From Clostridium sp. CF012 (GTDB lineage: Bacteria; Bacillota; Clostridia; Clostridiales; Clostridiaceae): a DNA stretch of 64,000 nt. Location: assembly GCF_018861755.1 (NCBI RefSeq), contig NZ_JAHLEF010000023.1, positions 1 through 64,000 on the forward strand. Reading direction: 5' to 3'. A model generated the notes under the pieces. It was not told the DNA's origin and did not search any database. It was given only the letters and a program-made list of their open reading frames with translations. Both the position numbers and the translations under genes were made by a program. Of the stretch, positions 35,318-44,956 are shown one piece after another (the first letter of the stretch is position 1; every line of letters starts with the position of its first letter).

Positions 35318-36910
35318 ATGAAGGACAAGATTTTAAATGGTATGCAAAAATTTGCTAAAGCTATGATTGGACCGGTCTTATTCTTGCCAATAATAGGTAT
35401 GCTAATTGCTTTGACGGCTGTTCTTACTAATACAGCGTTTGTTACCCAAGGTGGATTAATTTGGTCAATAGGTAAATTCTTAAATGGTATGTTGTCACCA
35501 ATCATGAACAATTTAAGTATTGTGTTTTGTGTTGGAATTGCCATAGGTATGTCAAAAAATAAAAAATCAGATGCAGCGTTTGTAGCTATAATGTCCTATA
35601 TTTTGTTTTTAGGTGCTAACAGCAAGTGGTTAGAATTATCAGGTAAATTAATTAAGGGTGATACAGCAGGTACTTTGTATGGTACAGGGCAAACAATCCA
35701 GCTAGGATTCCATGTAACAGACATGGGAGTTTTTCTAGGAATGATTTTAGGTGTTCTAGTAGCGATAACTCACAATAAGTTTGTAAACAAAGAATTTAAA
35801 GGTGTTATGGCCCCTTATGGAAATAGCAAATATGTATTAATTAGGATGATTCCAATAATTGCAATATTCAGCAGTGGTGTGACTTATATTTGGCCAACTA
35901 TAGCAAATGGAATAACTGCACTTACAGGGTTTATGAGTACAGCAGGAGCATTTGGAGTATTTATTTATGGATTTTTAAATAGATTCCTAGTTCCAACTGG
36001 ACTCCACCATTTAATTTGGTCACCGTTTCTATATTCTGCAGTTGGTGATCAGATGATTATTAACGGGGAGAATGTAATCGGAGCAAAACCAATATTCTTA
36101 GCATTACTTAATGATCCAACAATTATTATGATGCCAGATTCAGCAAGATTTTTGACGTATGGTTTAGTTAAAACTTTTGGTGTGATAGGTGTATCCTTAG
36201 CATTTTATTTCACTGCTAAGAAAGTAAAACGCAATAATTTAAAAGCTCAGTTAATACCATCAACCTTGACTTCTGTAATTGCTGGCATTACAGAACCTTT
36301 AGAATTCACATTTATCTTTGCAGCTCCAATATTATGGGTTGTTTACTCAGCTATTGATGGATTCTTTCAAATGTTGGTATATTTATTTAATGTAAGGGTT
36401 TGCGCAACAAATGGTATTTTAGATTTTCTTGTTATAAATATTCCAGCAGGAATTGGCAAAACTCATTGGCCTGTATATGTATTAATAGGGTTAATTGAAA
36501 TAGGTGTTATTTTCATAGTGTTCAAATTTATGATTGAAAAAATGAATTTAAAAACCCCTGGAAGAGAAGATGATGACACAGATTCTGTAATTGATTTAAA
36601 TGAAAATGCAACAAAAGTTAAACAAGATATAAAAGCAGGTAATAAATCTAAAGATATCATTGAGGATAGAGAGAAAGCCTTGATGATTATAAACGCACTA
36701 GGTGGAAAGAGCAACATAGTAACCTTGGAAAATTGTTTTTCAAGACTTAGAGTAGAGGTTATTGATAATAGTGTAATTGATGAAAAAACCTTAAAAACTA
36801 CAGGAGCATCTGGCGTTGTAAAAAAAGGAAGCAATATACAGGTTGTGTATGGCCTTTCAATTAATAAAATCAGAACAATTGTAGACGAAGCATTAGGAAT
36901 AATAGAATAA
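35318..36910 (+). CDS. glvC: PTS alpha-glucoside-type EIICB component
   Basis: The 530-aa protein has an EIIC membrane domain (about 1-420) of the glucose/maltose superfamily, with GLHHLIWSPF and the loop GITEPLEFTFIFAAPILW. A hydrophilic linker leads to a C-terminal EIIB domain whose phospho-acceptor Cys lies in ENCFSRLRVEV. There is no EIIA domain or gene here, so it must borrow a glucose-type EIIA. The adjacent GH4 glucosidase supports maltose or other alpha-glucosides as substrate. Confidence 0.88.
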   Translation: MKDKILNGMQKFAKAMIGPVLFLPIIGMLIALTAVLTNTAFVTQGGLIWSIGKFLNGMLSPIMNNLSIVFCVGIAIGMSKNKKSDAAFVAIMSYILFLGANSKWLELSGKLIKGDTAGTLYGTGQTIQLGFHVTDMGVFLGMILGVLVAITHNKFVNKEFKGVMAPYGNSKYVLIRMIPIIAIFSSGVTYIWPTIANGITALTGFMSTAGAFGVFIYGFLNRFLVPTGLHHLIWSPFLYSAVGDQMIINGENVIGAKPIFLALLNDPTIIMMPDSARFLTYGLVKTFGVIGVSLAFYFTAKKVKRNNLKAQLIPSTLTSVIAGITEPLEFTFIFAAPILWVVYSAIDGFFQMLVYLFNVRVCATNGILDFLVINIPAGIGKTHWPVYVLIGLIEIGVIFIVFKFMIEKMNLKTPGREDDDTDSVIDLNENATKVKQDIKAGNKSKDIIEDREKALMIINALGGKSNIVTLENCFSRLRVEVIDNSVIDEKTLKTTGASGVVKKGSNIQVVYGLSINKIRTIVDEALGIIE

Positions 36911-36926
36911 GGGAGGAATTATTAAA

Positions 36927-38255
36927 ATGAAAACATTTAAGCTTGTAATCGTAGGCGGTGGAAGCACTTATACCCCAGGAATTGTTAAAAGTTTACTTTC
37001 AAGAAAAGAAGAATTCAAAATATCAGAGTTGAGACTATATGATACAAATGAGGAACGTCAAAACAAAGTAGGCGTAATAGTAAGAAAAGTTGTTGAGATG
37101 TTTGATATAGACGTAAAGCTTATATTTACTACTAATCCTGAAGAAGCTTTTAAGGACGCTGATTTTGTTTTTGCTCAAATGCGTGTTGGATTATACAAAA
37201 TGAGAGAATTGGATGAGAAAATTCCATTAAAATATAATGTGATTGGGCAAGAAACCTGTGGTCCAGGTGGATTAGCATATGGTTTAAGAACTATTTACCC
37301 TATGGCTCAAATGATTGATTATTGCGAAGAATATGCAAATCCAAATTATTGGATTGTCAATTATTCTAATCCAGCAGCTATTGTAGCAAAAGCTATGTAT
37401 AAGTTAAGACCAAATGCAAGGATTTTAAATATATGTGATATGCCAGTTGCAATTATGAGAAATATGGCAAATATTTTAGATTGTGATAGACATGAAATAG
37501 AAGCGGATTATTTTGGATTAAACCATTTTGGGTGGTATACAAAAATTCGAGTAAATGGTGAAGACAAAACAGAAGAATTAAAGGCATATGTAGCAGAACA
37601 TGGTTATATTCCTCCAGATTCAAGAAGTGAAGTAAGGCATAATGATGCATCGTGGATTCATACATTTGAGAATGCGAAACATATGATGAATATGTTTCCG
37701 AAGTATCTTCCAAACACTTATATGCAGTATTATTTTTTAGGAGATAAAATTGTAGAAGAATCTGATAAAAACCATACAAGAGCAAATGAGGTAATGGAAG
37801 GAAGAGAAAAGAAGATATTTGCAGCAGTGGATAACTATAATATTACTGGTGAAATTGATCTGACACAATTCTTTACAGGAGTGCATGGAGAATTTATTGT
37901 GGAAGTAGCCATGAGCTTAGCATATGACTTAAGAAAGAGACATTTGGTTATGGTTGAAAATAAGGGCGCAATTAAAAATCTACCAGATGATGCTATGGTA
38001 GAAATACCTGCTTATATTACTAAAGATGGACCAGAACCAATACGTGTAGGAGAAATACCTACCTTCTATAAAGGACTAATCGAACAACAGGAAGCTTCTG
38101 AAAAATTAGTTGTTGAAGCTGCAATTGAGGGATCCTATGAAAAAGCACTTATGGCATTTACTATGAACAAAACAATTCCATCTGCTTTTGTAGCAAAACA
38201 AATTTTAGATGATATGATTGAAGCTAATAAAGAATATTGGCCAAATTTAAAGTAA
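36927..38255 (+). CDS. glvA: 6-phospho-alpha-glucosidase, GH4
   Basis: The 442-aa NAD- and Mn-dependent glycosidase begins with the dinucleotide fold VIVGGGSTYTPGIVKSLL. It has the GH4 metal-ligand Cys in ETCGPGGLAYGLR, the INICDMP-type segment LNICDMPVAIMRN, and the metal His in GLNHFGWYT. The NHFGW and CDMP patterns are those of 6-phospho-alpha- rather than beta-glucosidases. It cleaves the phosphorylated disaccharide delivered by the EIICB 16 nt upstream. Confidence 0.92.
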   Translation: MKTFKLVIVGGGSTYTPGIVKSLLSRKEEFKISELRLYDTNEERQNKVGVIVRKVVEMFDIDVKLIFTTNPEEAFKDADFVFAQMRVGLYKMRELDEKIPLKYNVIGQETCGPGGLAYGLRTIYPMAQMIDYCEEYANPNYWIVNYSNPAAIVAKAMYKLRPNARILNICDMPVAIMRNMANILDCDRHEIEADYFGLNHFGWYTKIRVNGEDKTEELKAYVAEHGYIPPDSRSEVRHNDASWIHTFENAKHMMNMFPKYLPNTYMQYYFLGDKIVEESDKNHTRANEVMEGREKKIFAAVDNYNITGEIDLTQFFTGVHGEFIVEVAMSLAYDLRKRHLVMVENKGAIKNLPDDAMVEIPAYITKDGPEPIRVGEIPTFYKGLIEQQEASEKLVVEAAIEGSYEKALMAFTMNKTIPSAFVAKQILDDMIEANKEYWPNLK

Positions 38256-38316
38256 GTTAAGATGAATTGTTCTTACAAAAGAAAGTATTTTGCTCTAATT
38301 AAAATAGTTAAGTAAG

Positions 38317-38344
38317 ACAAGCTTCACCATAAGGTGGGGCTTGT
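38317..38344 (+). terminator. hairpin after glvA
   Basis: ACAAGCTTCACC (38317-38328) pairs along its full length, with two G-U pairs, with GGTGGGGCTTGT (38333-38344). The T run after it is poor, so termination may be partial. Confidence 0.55.
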
Positions 38345-38420
38345 TCCATTAACCATGTACAATGGAGGATTTAAACATAATATGTTATAATTAAGCATTA
38401 AATTTAAAGGGGATAATAGG

Positions 38421-39095
38421 ATGAAAAAAACTAGGGCTAGTGATAAAGTTTATGATAAAATACAAGAAAAAATATTTAGTGGAGAGTGGAAAGCTGGTAC
38501 TAAAATAATGCCAGAACTTCAAATGGCGGATGAGTTTAAGGTTAGCAGAGTATCTGTGAGAGAAGCTATTGAAAAATTAGCAACCTTAAATATTGTTATA
38601 AAAAAACATGGTGGGGGTACCTATATTAATGATCTAAAGGCTGATCTTTTCTTAAACAACCTAATACCTATGATTAGTCTTGATGCAAACAGTTATATGA
38701 GTGTTCTAGAGTTCAGACTGATTATGGAAGCTGAAACAGCTGGATTATGTGCTAAAAGATGTGCGCCTGAGTTATTAATAGAGCTTGAGCAGTGTTATGA
38801 GAAAATGGTTGAATACCAAGGAGATATTGAAAAATTTACTGAAATGGATTTAGAATTTCATATGAAAATTGCTCAGGGAGCTGGAAATCTATTAATTATA
38901 AAGGTAGAAGAGGTATTTAGAAATATTTTAAGCTATCATCAAAAGATTTCATATAAGAATTTAGGACCATCTGGTGGAATAAGAGAACATAAATTTATTT
39001 TAGATGCTATCAAGAATAGCGACTCTGAACTTGCTAGGTTATATTCAAGGAGACATATAGAAAGAACAATAAGGGATTTAATAGAAAGTGAATAA
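38421..39095 (+). CDS. GntR/FadR-family regulator of the sugar-acid genes
   Basis: The 224-aa protein has an N-terminal winged helix (DKVYDKIQEKIFSGEWKAGTKI, then FKVSRVSVREAIEKLATLNIV) and a C-terminal helical FCD ligand domain (DLEFHMKIAQGAGN, EHKFILDAIKNSD). FadR-group proteins bind TnGTnnnACnA, and TTGTCCTACAA occurs at both downstream promoters, so this is the likely regulator of eda/kdgK and the dehydratase/GntP unit. Confidence 0.88.
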   Translation: MKKTRASDKVYDKIQEKIFSGEWKAGTKIMPELQMADEFKVSRVSVREAIEKLATLNIVIKKHGGGTYINDLKADLFLNNLIPMISLDANSYMSVLEFRLIMEAETAGLCAKRCAPELLIELEQCYEKMVEYQGDIEKFTEMDLEFHMKIAQGAGNLLIIKVEEVFRNILSYHQKISYKNLGPSGGIREHKFILDAIKNSDSELARLYSRRHIERTIRDLIESE

Positions 39096-39144
39096 TATAT
39101 ATTAGTAAGTAAAGAACAGCTACACTTTTTTTATTAAGAACGTA

Positions 39145-39254
39145 TTGACTCAAAGCTAAACCTTTGTTAATATGTAACTAGTTGTCCTACAATAATTGTA
39201 CAATTTAGCTTATATACATATGATTACGATTAAATTAAACGATTTGTAATACAA
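39145..39254 (+). promoter_or_regulatory. eda promoter with two GntR operators
   Basis: TTGACT (39145-39150), 17 nt and TAATAT (39168-39173) form the promoter. TTGTCCTACAA (39182-39192) overlaps the start site and TTGTAATACAA (39244-39254) lies further down; both fit TnGTnnnACnA. Confidence 0.75.
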
Positions 39255-39323
39255 CTAATCATATGCTAGATGATTAATACTGTTAAAAAACTAAGAGCAA
39301 AATTTAAAGGAAGAGGTGTAGTT

Positions 39324-39968
39324 ATGGAGAGATTAAAAATAGTTCAAAAGGTAATTGAATATGGAATCGTTGCAGTAATTCGTGCAACATCAAAAGAAGA
39401 AGGTATAAAAATCGTTGAAGCAGTTAAAAGAGGTGGAATTAACGCACTTGAAGTTACAATGACAGTACCAGGTGCTATAGATATAATAAAAGAATTATCT
39501 CAAATATATAAAGATGATGAAGAAGTACTTATTGGGGCAGGAACTGTTCTTGATCCTGAAACCGCAAGAGCTTGCATTTTAGCTGGTGCAAAGTTTATAG
39601 TAAGTCCAAGTTTGAATGCGGAAACTGTAAAGTTATGTAATAGATATAGAATTACAGTTATGCCAGGGATTATGACAGTAAAAGAAGCTGTCGAAGCACT
39701 AGAACTCGGTGTTGAAATAGTAAAAGTATTCCCGGGAAATGCTTTTGGTCCATCTATAATAAGTTCTTTAAAAGGACCACTTCCGCAGGCCAACTTTATG
39801 CCAACAGGCGGAGTTTCGCTTGATAATGTTAAGGATTGGATCAAGGCGGGTGCCGTAGCTGTAGGAACTGGTGGAGATTTAACTAGAGGAGCAAAAAACG
39901 GAGATTACGAATTAGTAACACGAACTGCTGCGAAATTTGTTGAGGAAGTTAAAAAAGCAAGAGCATAG
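39324..39968 (+). CDS. eda: KDPG/KHG aldolase
   Basis: The 214-aa class I aldolase splits 2-keto-3-deoxy-6-phosphogluconate into pyruvate and glyceraldehyde 3-phosphate. It shows the catalytic Glu in ALEVTMTVPGA, GAGTVLDPETA, the Schiff-base Lys in EIVKVFPGNAFGP, and FMPTGGVSLDNV. AGGAAGAGG precedes the ATG at 39324; an earlier in-frame codon at 39270 has no RBS. It is followed 59 nt later by kdgK. Confidence 0.95.
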   Translation: MERLKIVQKVIEYGIVAVIRATSKEEGIKIVEAVKRGGINALEVTMTVPGAIDIIKELSQIYKDDEEVLIGAGTVLDPETARACILAGAKFIVSPSLNAETVKLCNRYRITVMPGIMTVKEAVEALELGVEIVKVFPGNAFGPSIISSLKGPLPQANFMPTGGVSLDNVKDWIKAGAVAVGTGGDLTRGAKNGDYELVTRTAAKFVEEVKKARA

Positions 39969-40027
39969 AAATAATCAAATTCAGTACATATCAATTGGTA
40001 TGTACTGAATTTATAGGAGGCAATAAT

Positions 40028-41050
40028 ATGGGAAAATTTATAACGTTTGGGGAAATCATGCTTAGGCTTGCGCCAGTTGGCTATGAAAGATTTGCACAAT
40101 CGAAAGAGTTCGGAGTTGTTTATGGTGGAGGGGAGGCAAATGTGGCTGTTTCACTTGCTAATTATGGTAAGGACGCCTACTTTGTAACCAAATTACCTAC
40201 ACACGAAATCGGGCAAGCAGCAGTAAATGAACTTAGAAAATATGGCGTAAACACTAATATGATAGTAAGAGATGGCGAGAGAGTTGGAATTTATTACTGT
40301 GAAAAAGGAGCATCTCAGAGACCTTCTAAGGTAATATATGATAGAGCTTATTCGGCAATTGCACAGGCTAAACGAGAAGATTTTAATTGGAAAGATATTT
40401 TTAAGGGTGCAGAGTGGTTCCATTTTACAGGGATAACTCCTGCTCTATCAGATGAATGTGCAGCAATAACACTGGATGCAGTAAAGGCAGCAAAAGAAGC
40501 TGGTGTTATGGTAAGTGTGGATTTGAACTTTAGAAAAAAACTTTGGAGTAGTGAAAAAGCTGGCAAGGTAATGGGGGAAATTGTAAAGTATTGTGATTTA
40601 GTTATAGCAAATGAAGAGGATGCAGAAAAAGTTTTTGGTATTAGTGCAGAAGGAACAGACATAACTGGTGGAACTTTAAGTGGTGAAGGCTATAAAGATG
40701 TGGCAAGAAAGCTTACAGAGAAATTTAACCTAAAGTATGTTGCAATTACACTTAGAGAAAGCTTTTCTGCGTCTGATAATGGTTGGTCTGCAATGTTATA
40801 CGATGGATCCGAATTTTATAGTTCAAAGAAATATAAAATGCATATAGTGGATAGAGTTGGCGGTGGAGATTCATTTGGAGCAGGACTTATATATGGTTTA
40901 ACTTCAGGTCTTTCAAGTCAAGATTCTCTTGAATATGCAGTGGCTGCTTCTTGCCTTAAGCACAGCGTTGAAGGTGACTTTAACCTCGTGAGTAAGGAAG
41001 AAGTAGAAACACTTATGAATGGTGATGCTTCAGGAAGGGTGCAAAGATAA
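40028..41050 (+). CDS. kdgK: 2-keto-3-deoxygluconate kinase
   Basis: The 340-aa PfkB-family kinase has FGEIMLRLAPVGYERF at the N-terminus, GGGEANVAVSLANYGKD and the C-terminal catalytic motif DRVGGGDSFGAGLIYG. It makes KDPG for Eda. AGGAGG precedes ATG 40028. The semi-phosphorylative route is completed by the dehydratase downstream. A stub of a second KdgK-like gene follows immediately. Confidence 0.92.
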   Translation: MGKFITFGEIMLRLAPVGYERFAQSKEFGVVYGGGEANVAVSLANYGKDAYFVTKLPTHEIGQAAVNELRKYGVNTNMIVRDGERVGIYYCEKGASQRPSKVIYDRAYSAIAQAKREDFNWKDIFKGAEWFHFTGITPALSDECAAITLDAVKAAKEAGVMVSVDLNFRKKLWSSEKAGKVMGEIVKYCDLVIANEEDAEKVFGISAEGTDITGGTLSGEGYKDVARKLTEKFNLKYVAITLRESFSASDNGWSAMLYDGSEFYSSKKYKMHIVDRVGGGDSFGAGLIYGLTSGLSSQDSLEYAVAASCLKHSVEGDFNLVSKEEVETLMNGDASGRVQR

Positions 41051-41052
41051 AT

Positions 41053-41145
41053 GTGTATGTTGTAACTTTTGGGGAGACAATGGTTTTATTTGGTCCTGAT
41101 TACTCAGGACCTTTAAGGTATGATCAAACTACGATTAGAGGATAA
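41053..41145 (+). pseudogene. N-terminal stub of a second KdgK-like kinase
   Basis: GTG 41053 opens VYVVTFGETMVLFGPDYSGP, then LRYDQTTIRG and a stop. This matches a PfkB sugar-acid kinase N-terminus, distinct from the intact kdgK. It starts three bases after the kdgK stop. Directly after it comes a diverged copy of the gntR tail and promoter region. Confidence 0.65.
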
Positions 41146-41146
41146 G

Positions 41147-41290
41147 GCACATTTAGAAAGAACAATAAGGATTAAACATGAAGAAAACAATATATATTTA
41201 TAAGTAAAGGCTGCTACGATCTTTTTATTAAGAACTTATTGACTAGCGGTTAAACATTTGTTATTATGTAATAAGTTGTCCTACAATAGT
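41147..41290. repeat. diverged copy of the gntR-tail and promoter region
   Basis: GCACATTTAGAAAGAACAAT and what follows matches 39052-39195, the last gntR codons plus the eda promoter, with scattered substitutions. The matched region includes TTGACT, the TAAAC and TTTGT blocks, the -10 and the TTGTCCTACAATA operator. It indicates an old duplication that copied the regulated promoter. Confidence 0.8.
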
Positions 41291-41348
41291 AACGCATTTC
41301 ATTAAAAATGAACATATTTACTATTAAAACAAAGAAAATGTCATACAA
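41239..41348 (+). promoter_or_regulatory. dehydratase/gntP promoter with GntR operators
   Basis: TTGACT (41239-41244), 17 nt and TATTAT (41262-41267) form the promoter. TTGTCCTACAA (41276-41286) is identical to the eda operator. ATGTCATACAA (41338-41348) is a weaker second site, just as at eda. Confidence 0.75.
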
Positions 41349-41373
41349 CTAATCAAATATGAGGTGATTGTTA

Positions 41374-43092
41374 ATGTTAAAAAGCCAAGAATTAAGAAAT
41401 AAAGCTCCGGAAATTGACTCTTTAAGGTTAGGAACTGGATGGAAGCTCGAAGACCTAAAAAAACCACAAATTATAATAGAAAGTAGTTTTGGGCAGAGCC
41501 ATCCAGGAAGTGTTCACTTAGATACTTTAGTCGAAGAGGCGTGCAAAGGCGTTGAAAAAATGGGCGGAAAAGCAGCTAAGTTTTTTGTTACTGATATCTG
41601 TGATGGAGAAGCGCAAGGTCATGACGGAATAAATTATTCTCTTGCGTCAAGAGAGATTATGGCCAGTATGATTGAAATACATGTACAAGCAACGCCTTAT
41701 GATGCAGGAGTATTTATTACAAGTTGTGATAAATCAGTGCCGGCGCATCTTATGGCTATAGCAAGACTTGATATGCCAGCAGTATTTGTTCCAGGAGGAA
41801 TAATGAACGCAGGTCCAGATATGCTAACACTTGAGCAAATTGGAACGTATAGTGCCCAATTTGAAAGAGGAGAAATAACGCAGGAAAAATTTAATTATTA
41901 TAAACATAATGCATGTCCAAGCTGCGGTGCCTGCTCTTTTATGGGGACGGCATCAACAATGCAAATAATGGCAGAAGCATTAGGAATGGCACTTCCAGGA
42001 ACAGCTTTAGTACCTGCTACTTTGCATGAACTTAAATCAATTGCCAGAGTTGCTGGAGAACATGCTCTTAAGCTTGTTGAAATGAACATTAAACCATCTC
42101 AGATTTTGACGATGAAGGCTTTTGAAAACGCTATAATGATACATGCAGCTATTGCGGGTTCTAGTAACACACTACTTCACATTCCTGCTATTGCACATGA
42201 GCTTGGCATAGAAATAAAAGCTGAATTGTTTGATGAAATTCATAAGAAAATCCCATATTTATTAAATATTAGACCAAGCGGATACTATCCTGGTTCATAT
42301 TTTTGGTATGCTGGTGGAGTTCCTGCAGTAATGGAAGAAATAAAAGAATATTTAAATCTAGATGTACTTACGGTTACTGGAAAAACTTTGGGTGAGAACT
42401 TAAAGGATTTAAAGGAAAATGGATTTTATGAAAAATGTAATGGATTTCTTAAAACTTTAGAATTAAAAAGAGAAGATATTATAAGGAAAAAAGAGAATCC
42501 TATTGCGCCACAGGGGGCAATTGCAATATTAAAAGGAAATTTAGCACCAGAAGGAGCGGTTGTAAAACATTCAGCAATCTCTAAGAAATTAATGCAAGTG
42601 GTGTTAAAAGCAAGAGTTTTTGATTGTGAAGAAGAGGCAATGAAAGCAGTGCTAACAAAAATAGTTCAACCAGGAGATGCAGTATTTATCAGATATGAAG
42701 GGCCAAAAGGTTCTGGTATGCCTGAAATGTTTTATACTACAGAAGCTATTGCATCAGACCCAGAACTAGTTGAGTCTATAGCGCTAATAACAGATGGTAG
42801 ATTTTCAGGAGCTACAAGAGGCCCAGCTATCGGGCATGTATCCCCAGAAGCTAGTGAAGGCGGCCCTATAGCTTTGGTAGAAGAGGGTGACTTAATTAAG
42901 ATAGATATACCAGCAAGGTCAATTAATATTATTGGAATAAAAGGTGACGAGAGAAGTTTAAGTGAAATTGATGAAATTTTGATAGATAGAAAAGAAAGAT
43001 GGATAAAGCCAGTATCAAAACATACAAAGGGTGTCCTAAGACTTTATACTAAATATGCAGTGTCCCCTATGAAAGGTGGATACATGGAGTAA
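41374..43092 (+). CDS. IlvD/Edd-family sugar-acid dehydratase (probably gluconate dehydratase)
   Basis: The 572-aa Fe-S dehydratase has cysteine motifs TSCDKSVPAHLMA and CPSCGACSFMGTAST for the cluster and the C-terminal TDGRFSGATRGPAIGHVSPEA. The family covers dihydroxyacid, phosphogluconate and sugar-acid dehydratases. Neighbouring kdgK, eda and gntP favour D-gluconate (or a related aldonate) to 2-keto-3-deoxygluconate. GAGGTG precedes ATG 41374. A true IlvD role is less likely because no branched-chain genes are nearby. Confidence 0.85.
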   Translation: MLKSQELRNKAPEIDSLRLGTGWKLEDLKKPQIIIESSFGQSHPGSVHLDTLVEEACKGVEKMGGKAAKFFVTDICDGEAQGHDGINYSLASREIMASMIEIHVQATPYDAGVFITSCDKSVPAHLMAIARLDMPAVFVPGGIMNAGPDMLTLEQIGTYSAQFERGEITQEKFNYYKHNACPSCGACSFMGTASTMQIMAEALGMALPGTALVPATLHELKSIARVAGEHALKLVEMNIKPSQILTMKAFENAIMIHAAIAGSSNTLLHIPAIAHELGIEIKAELFDEIHKKIPYLLNIRPSGYYPGSYFWYAGGVPAVMEEIKEYLNLDVLTVTGKTLGENLKDLKENGFYEKCNGFLKTLELKREDIIRKKENPIAPQGAIAILKGNLAPEGAVVKHSAISKKLMQVVLKARVFDCEEEAMKAVLTKIVQPGDAVFIRYEGPKGSGMPEMFYTTEAIASDPELVESIALITDGRFSGATRGPAIGHVSPEASEGGPIALVEEGDLIKIDIPARSINIIGIKGDERSLSEIDEILIDRKERWIKPVSKHTKGVLRLYTKYAVSPMKGGYME

Positions 43093-43110
43093 TATTATTT
43101 TTAAATATGC

Positions 43111-43155
43111 AATGTGAAATAAGGGAATCATTTTTAAATTCCCTTATTTCACATT
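43111..43155. terminator. 18-bp perfect-stem terminator
   Basis: AATGTGAAATAAGGGAAT (43111-43128) pairs perfectly with ATTCCCTTATTTCACATT (43138-43155). It may let only part of the transcription reach gntP. Confidence 0.8.
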
Positions 43156-43277
43156 AAAGTTGATTTACTAAACAATTACATATAAACGGTTACAAAAATA
43201 TAATGCAAAAGAGCAGATTTTTTTTATATTTATAATAATTTAAGGAATTATTAATATTTAATTTAGGAGGAATTTTT

Positions 43278-44645
43278 ATGTTAACAGGTCCATTATTAAT
43301 CCTAGTATTTTTATTGTCAGTGGTTGTTCTATTAGTAACAATTATGAAATTTAAATTAAATGCTTTTGTAGCATTATTGCTTACGTCTGTAGTTACGGCA
43401 GTGTTTGTTCGCATGCCAGTGTCTGAAATTGGGTCTACCATTTCAGCGGGATTTGGTTCAACACTATCAGGTATAGGTATTGTCACAGGCCTTGGCGTTA
43501 TGCTTGGTGCATTTATGTTTGAATCCGGTGGCGTAGAAGTAATGGCTGACACAATTCTAAAAAAATTCGGAGAGAAAAGAACGCCGCATGCGGTGGCTTT
43601 GTCCGGCTTTATTACAGGTATTCCTGTATTTGGTGACGTAGTTTATATTATGTTTGCACCAATGCTTAGGGTTCTTTCTAAAAAGACTGGTGTTTCTATG
43701 GTAGCATATGCTTGTAGTATTTCTATAGCAACTACAGCTACGTACGCTATGGTTATACCAACTCCTGCACCACTTGCAGTATCAGAAGCACTGAAAATAG
43801 ACATAGGTATTTTCTTTGTTTACTCTATTGTCTGTGCATTTGCAGCAACAATGGTTGCTGGAGTTTGGTACGCTAAATATTTAGACAAGATTGATCATAA
43901 AAATAACCACACTTATTCCTTTGACGATCTAGAAGTTGATGAAAAGAAAATAAAATCAGATTCTAACAAAAAAAAGCCAAGCTTTATAAAAGCACTTTCT
44001 CTTCTTCTTGTACCTATTTTACTTATTTTACTGGCAAGTTTTGGTACAATGATGCTTGGCACGGACCATCCAATTACACCTTATCTTAAGTTTTTTGGTG
44101 ACAAAAATGTAGCAATGCTTATTGGTGTAATTTATGCTTCAATTAGTTCCTTGCCGTACATTAAGAGAGGTGTTTCAGATATCATGACTGGAGCGGCTGA
44201 TCAGGTTGGGTTGATTCTTTTAATTACAGGTGCTGGTGGAGCTTATGGTAAGGTTCTTCAAGCTACAGGTATTGCAGATTATATTGCAGCGACACTATCA
44301 GGTTATAGCATTCCAATTTTAGTGCTTTGTTTCATGATCTCTCAAATCATTCGTTGTGCACAAGGATCTACAACTGTAGCACTTATAACAACATCATCAA
44401 TACTTTCTGCAACAATTGCAACATCGGGTGTTTCACCAATTTTATGTGCAATTGCTATTTGTGCAGGTGGCATGGGGCTATCACTTCCAAATGACTCAGG
44501 ATTTTGGGCAATCAGTAGGTTCTTTAAAATTTCTGTTGGTGATACCATTAGAGCATGGACAATTCCAGGATTTATTTCAGGATTAACAGTACTCTTAATA
44601 GTATCTATTTTATCAGTGTTCCAGAATATACTACCAGGTCTGTAA
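43278..44645 (+). CDS. gntP: GntP-family gluconate:H+ symporter
   Basis: The 455-aa permease has about twelve hydrophobic segments. Family patterns are FKLNAFVALLLTSVVTAVFV near the N-terminus, GFGSTLSGIGIVTGLGVMLG, GIPVFGDVVYIMFAPM, QIIRCAQGSTTVALIT and LPNDSGFWAISRFF. It supplies the aldonate for the preceding dehydratase. AGGAGG precedes the ATG. Confidence 0.93.
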   Translation: MLTGPLLILVFLLSVVVLLVTIMKFKLNAFVALLLTSVVTAVFVRMPVSEIGSTISAGFGSTLSGIGIVTGLGVMLGAFMFESGGVEVMADTILKKFGEKRTPHAVALSGFITGIPVFGDVVYIMFAPMLRVLSKKTGVSMVAYACSISIATTATYAMVIPTPAPLAVSEALKIDIGIFFVYSIVCAFAATMVAGVWYAKYLDKIDHKNNHTYSFDDLEVDEKKIKSDSNKKKPSFIKALSLLLVPILLILLASFGTMMLGTDHPITPYLKFFGDKNVAMLIGVIYASISSLPYIKRGVSDIMTGAADQVGLILLITGAGGAYGKVLQATGIADYIAATLSGYSIPILVLCFMISQIIRCAQGSTTVALITTSSILSATIATSGVSPILCAIAICAGGMGLSLPNDSGFWAISRFFKISVGDTIRAWTIPGFISGLTVLLIVSILSVFQNILPGL

Positions 44646-44742
44646 TAATTTAGATTTGCATAGTATAAAATAATATACCCTGTATTGCGTCCCTTTATTT
44701 TTAGATTTCCAGATATATGTTTATAATTATAATAAAAAATTT

Positions 44743-44774
44743 AAAGAACTGTGCTAATTTTAGCACAGTTCTTT
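44743..44774 (+). terminator. terminator of gntP
   Basis: AAAGAACTGTGCTA (44743-44756) pairs perfectly with TAGCACAGTTCTTT (44761-44774). The following 180 bp to the chemoreceptor hold only AT-rich sequence with a TTGACA box near 44868. Confidence 0.9.
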
Positions 44775-44956
44775 TGCTAGGAGTAGGGTAACTGTGGAGT
44801 GTTTTTACATAATATTACAAAAAAATATGATTATGTATTTATATAGTAGTAATTGTTAAAAGTTGTTGACATATATATAATATTATCTTACTAAGTTATA
44901 ATTTTAATTATAATATAATTATAATTAAGATTCAAAAAAACAAAGGGGGAAAGGCC

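Noticed and set aside
41374..43092. Dihydroxyacid dehydratase (branched-chain synthesis) for the IlvD-like gene
   Set aside because: Its neighbours are KDG kinase, KDPG aldolase and a gluconate permease, with shared operators, and no branched-chain genes are present.
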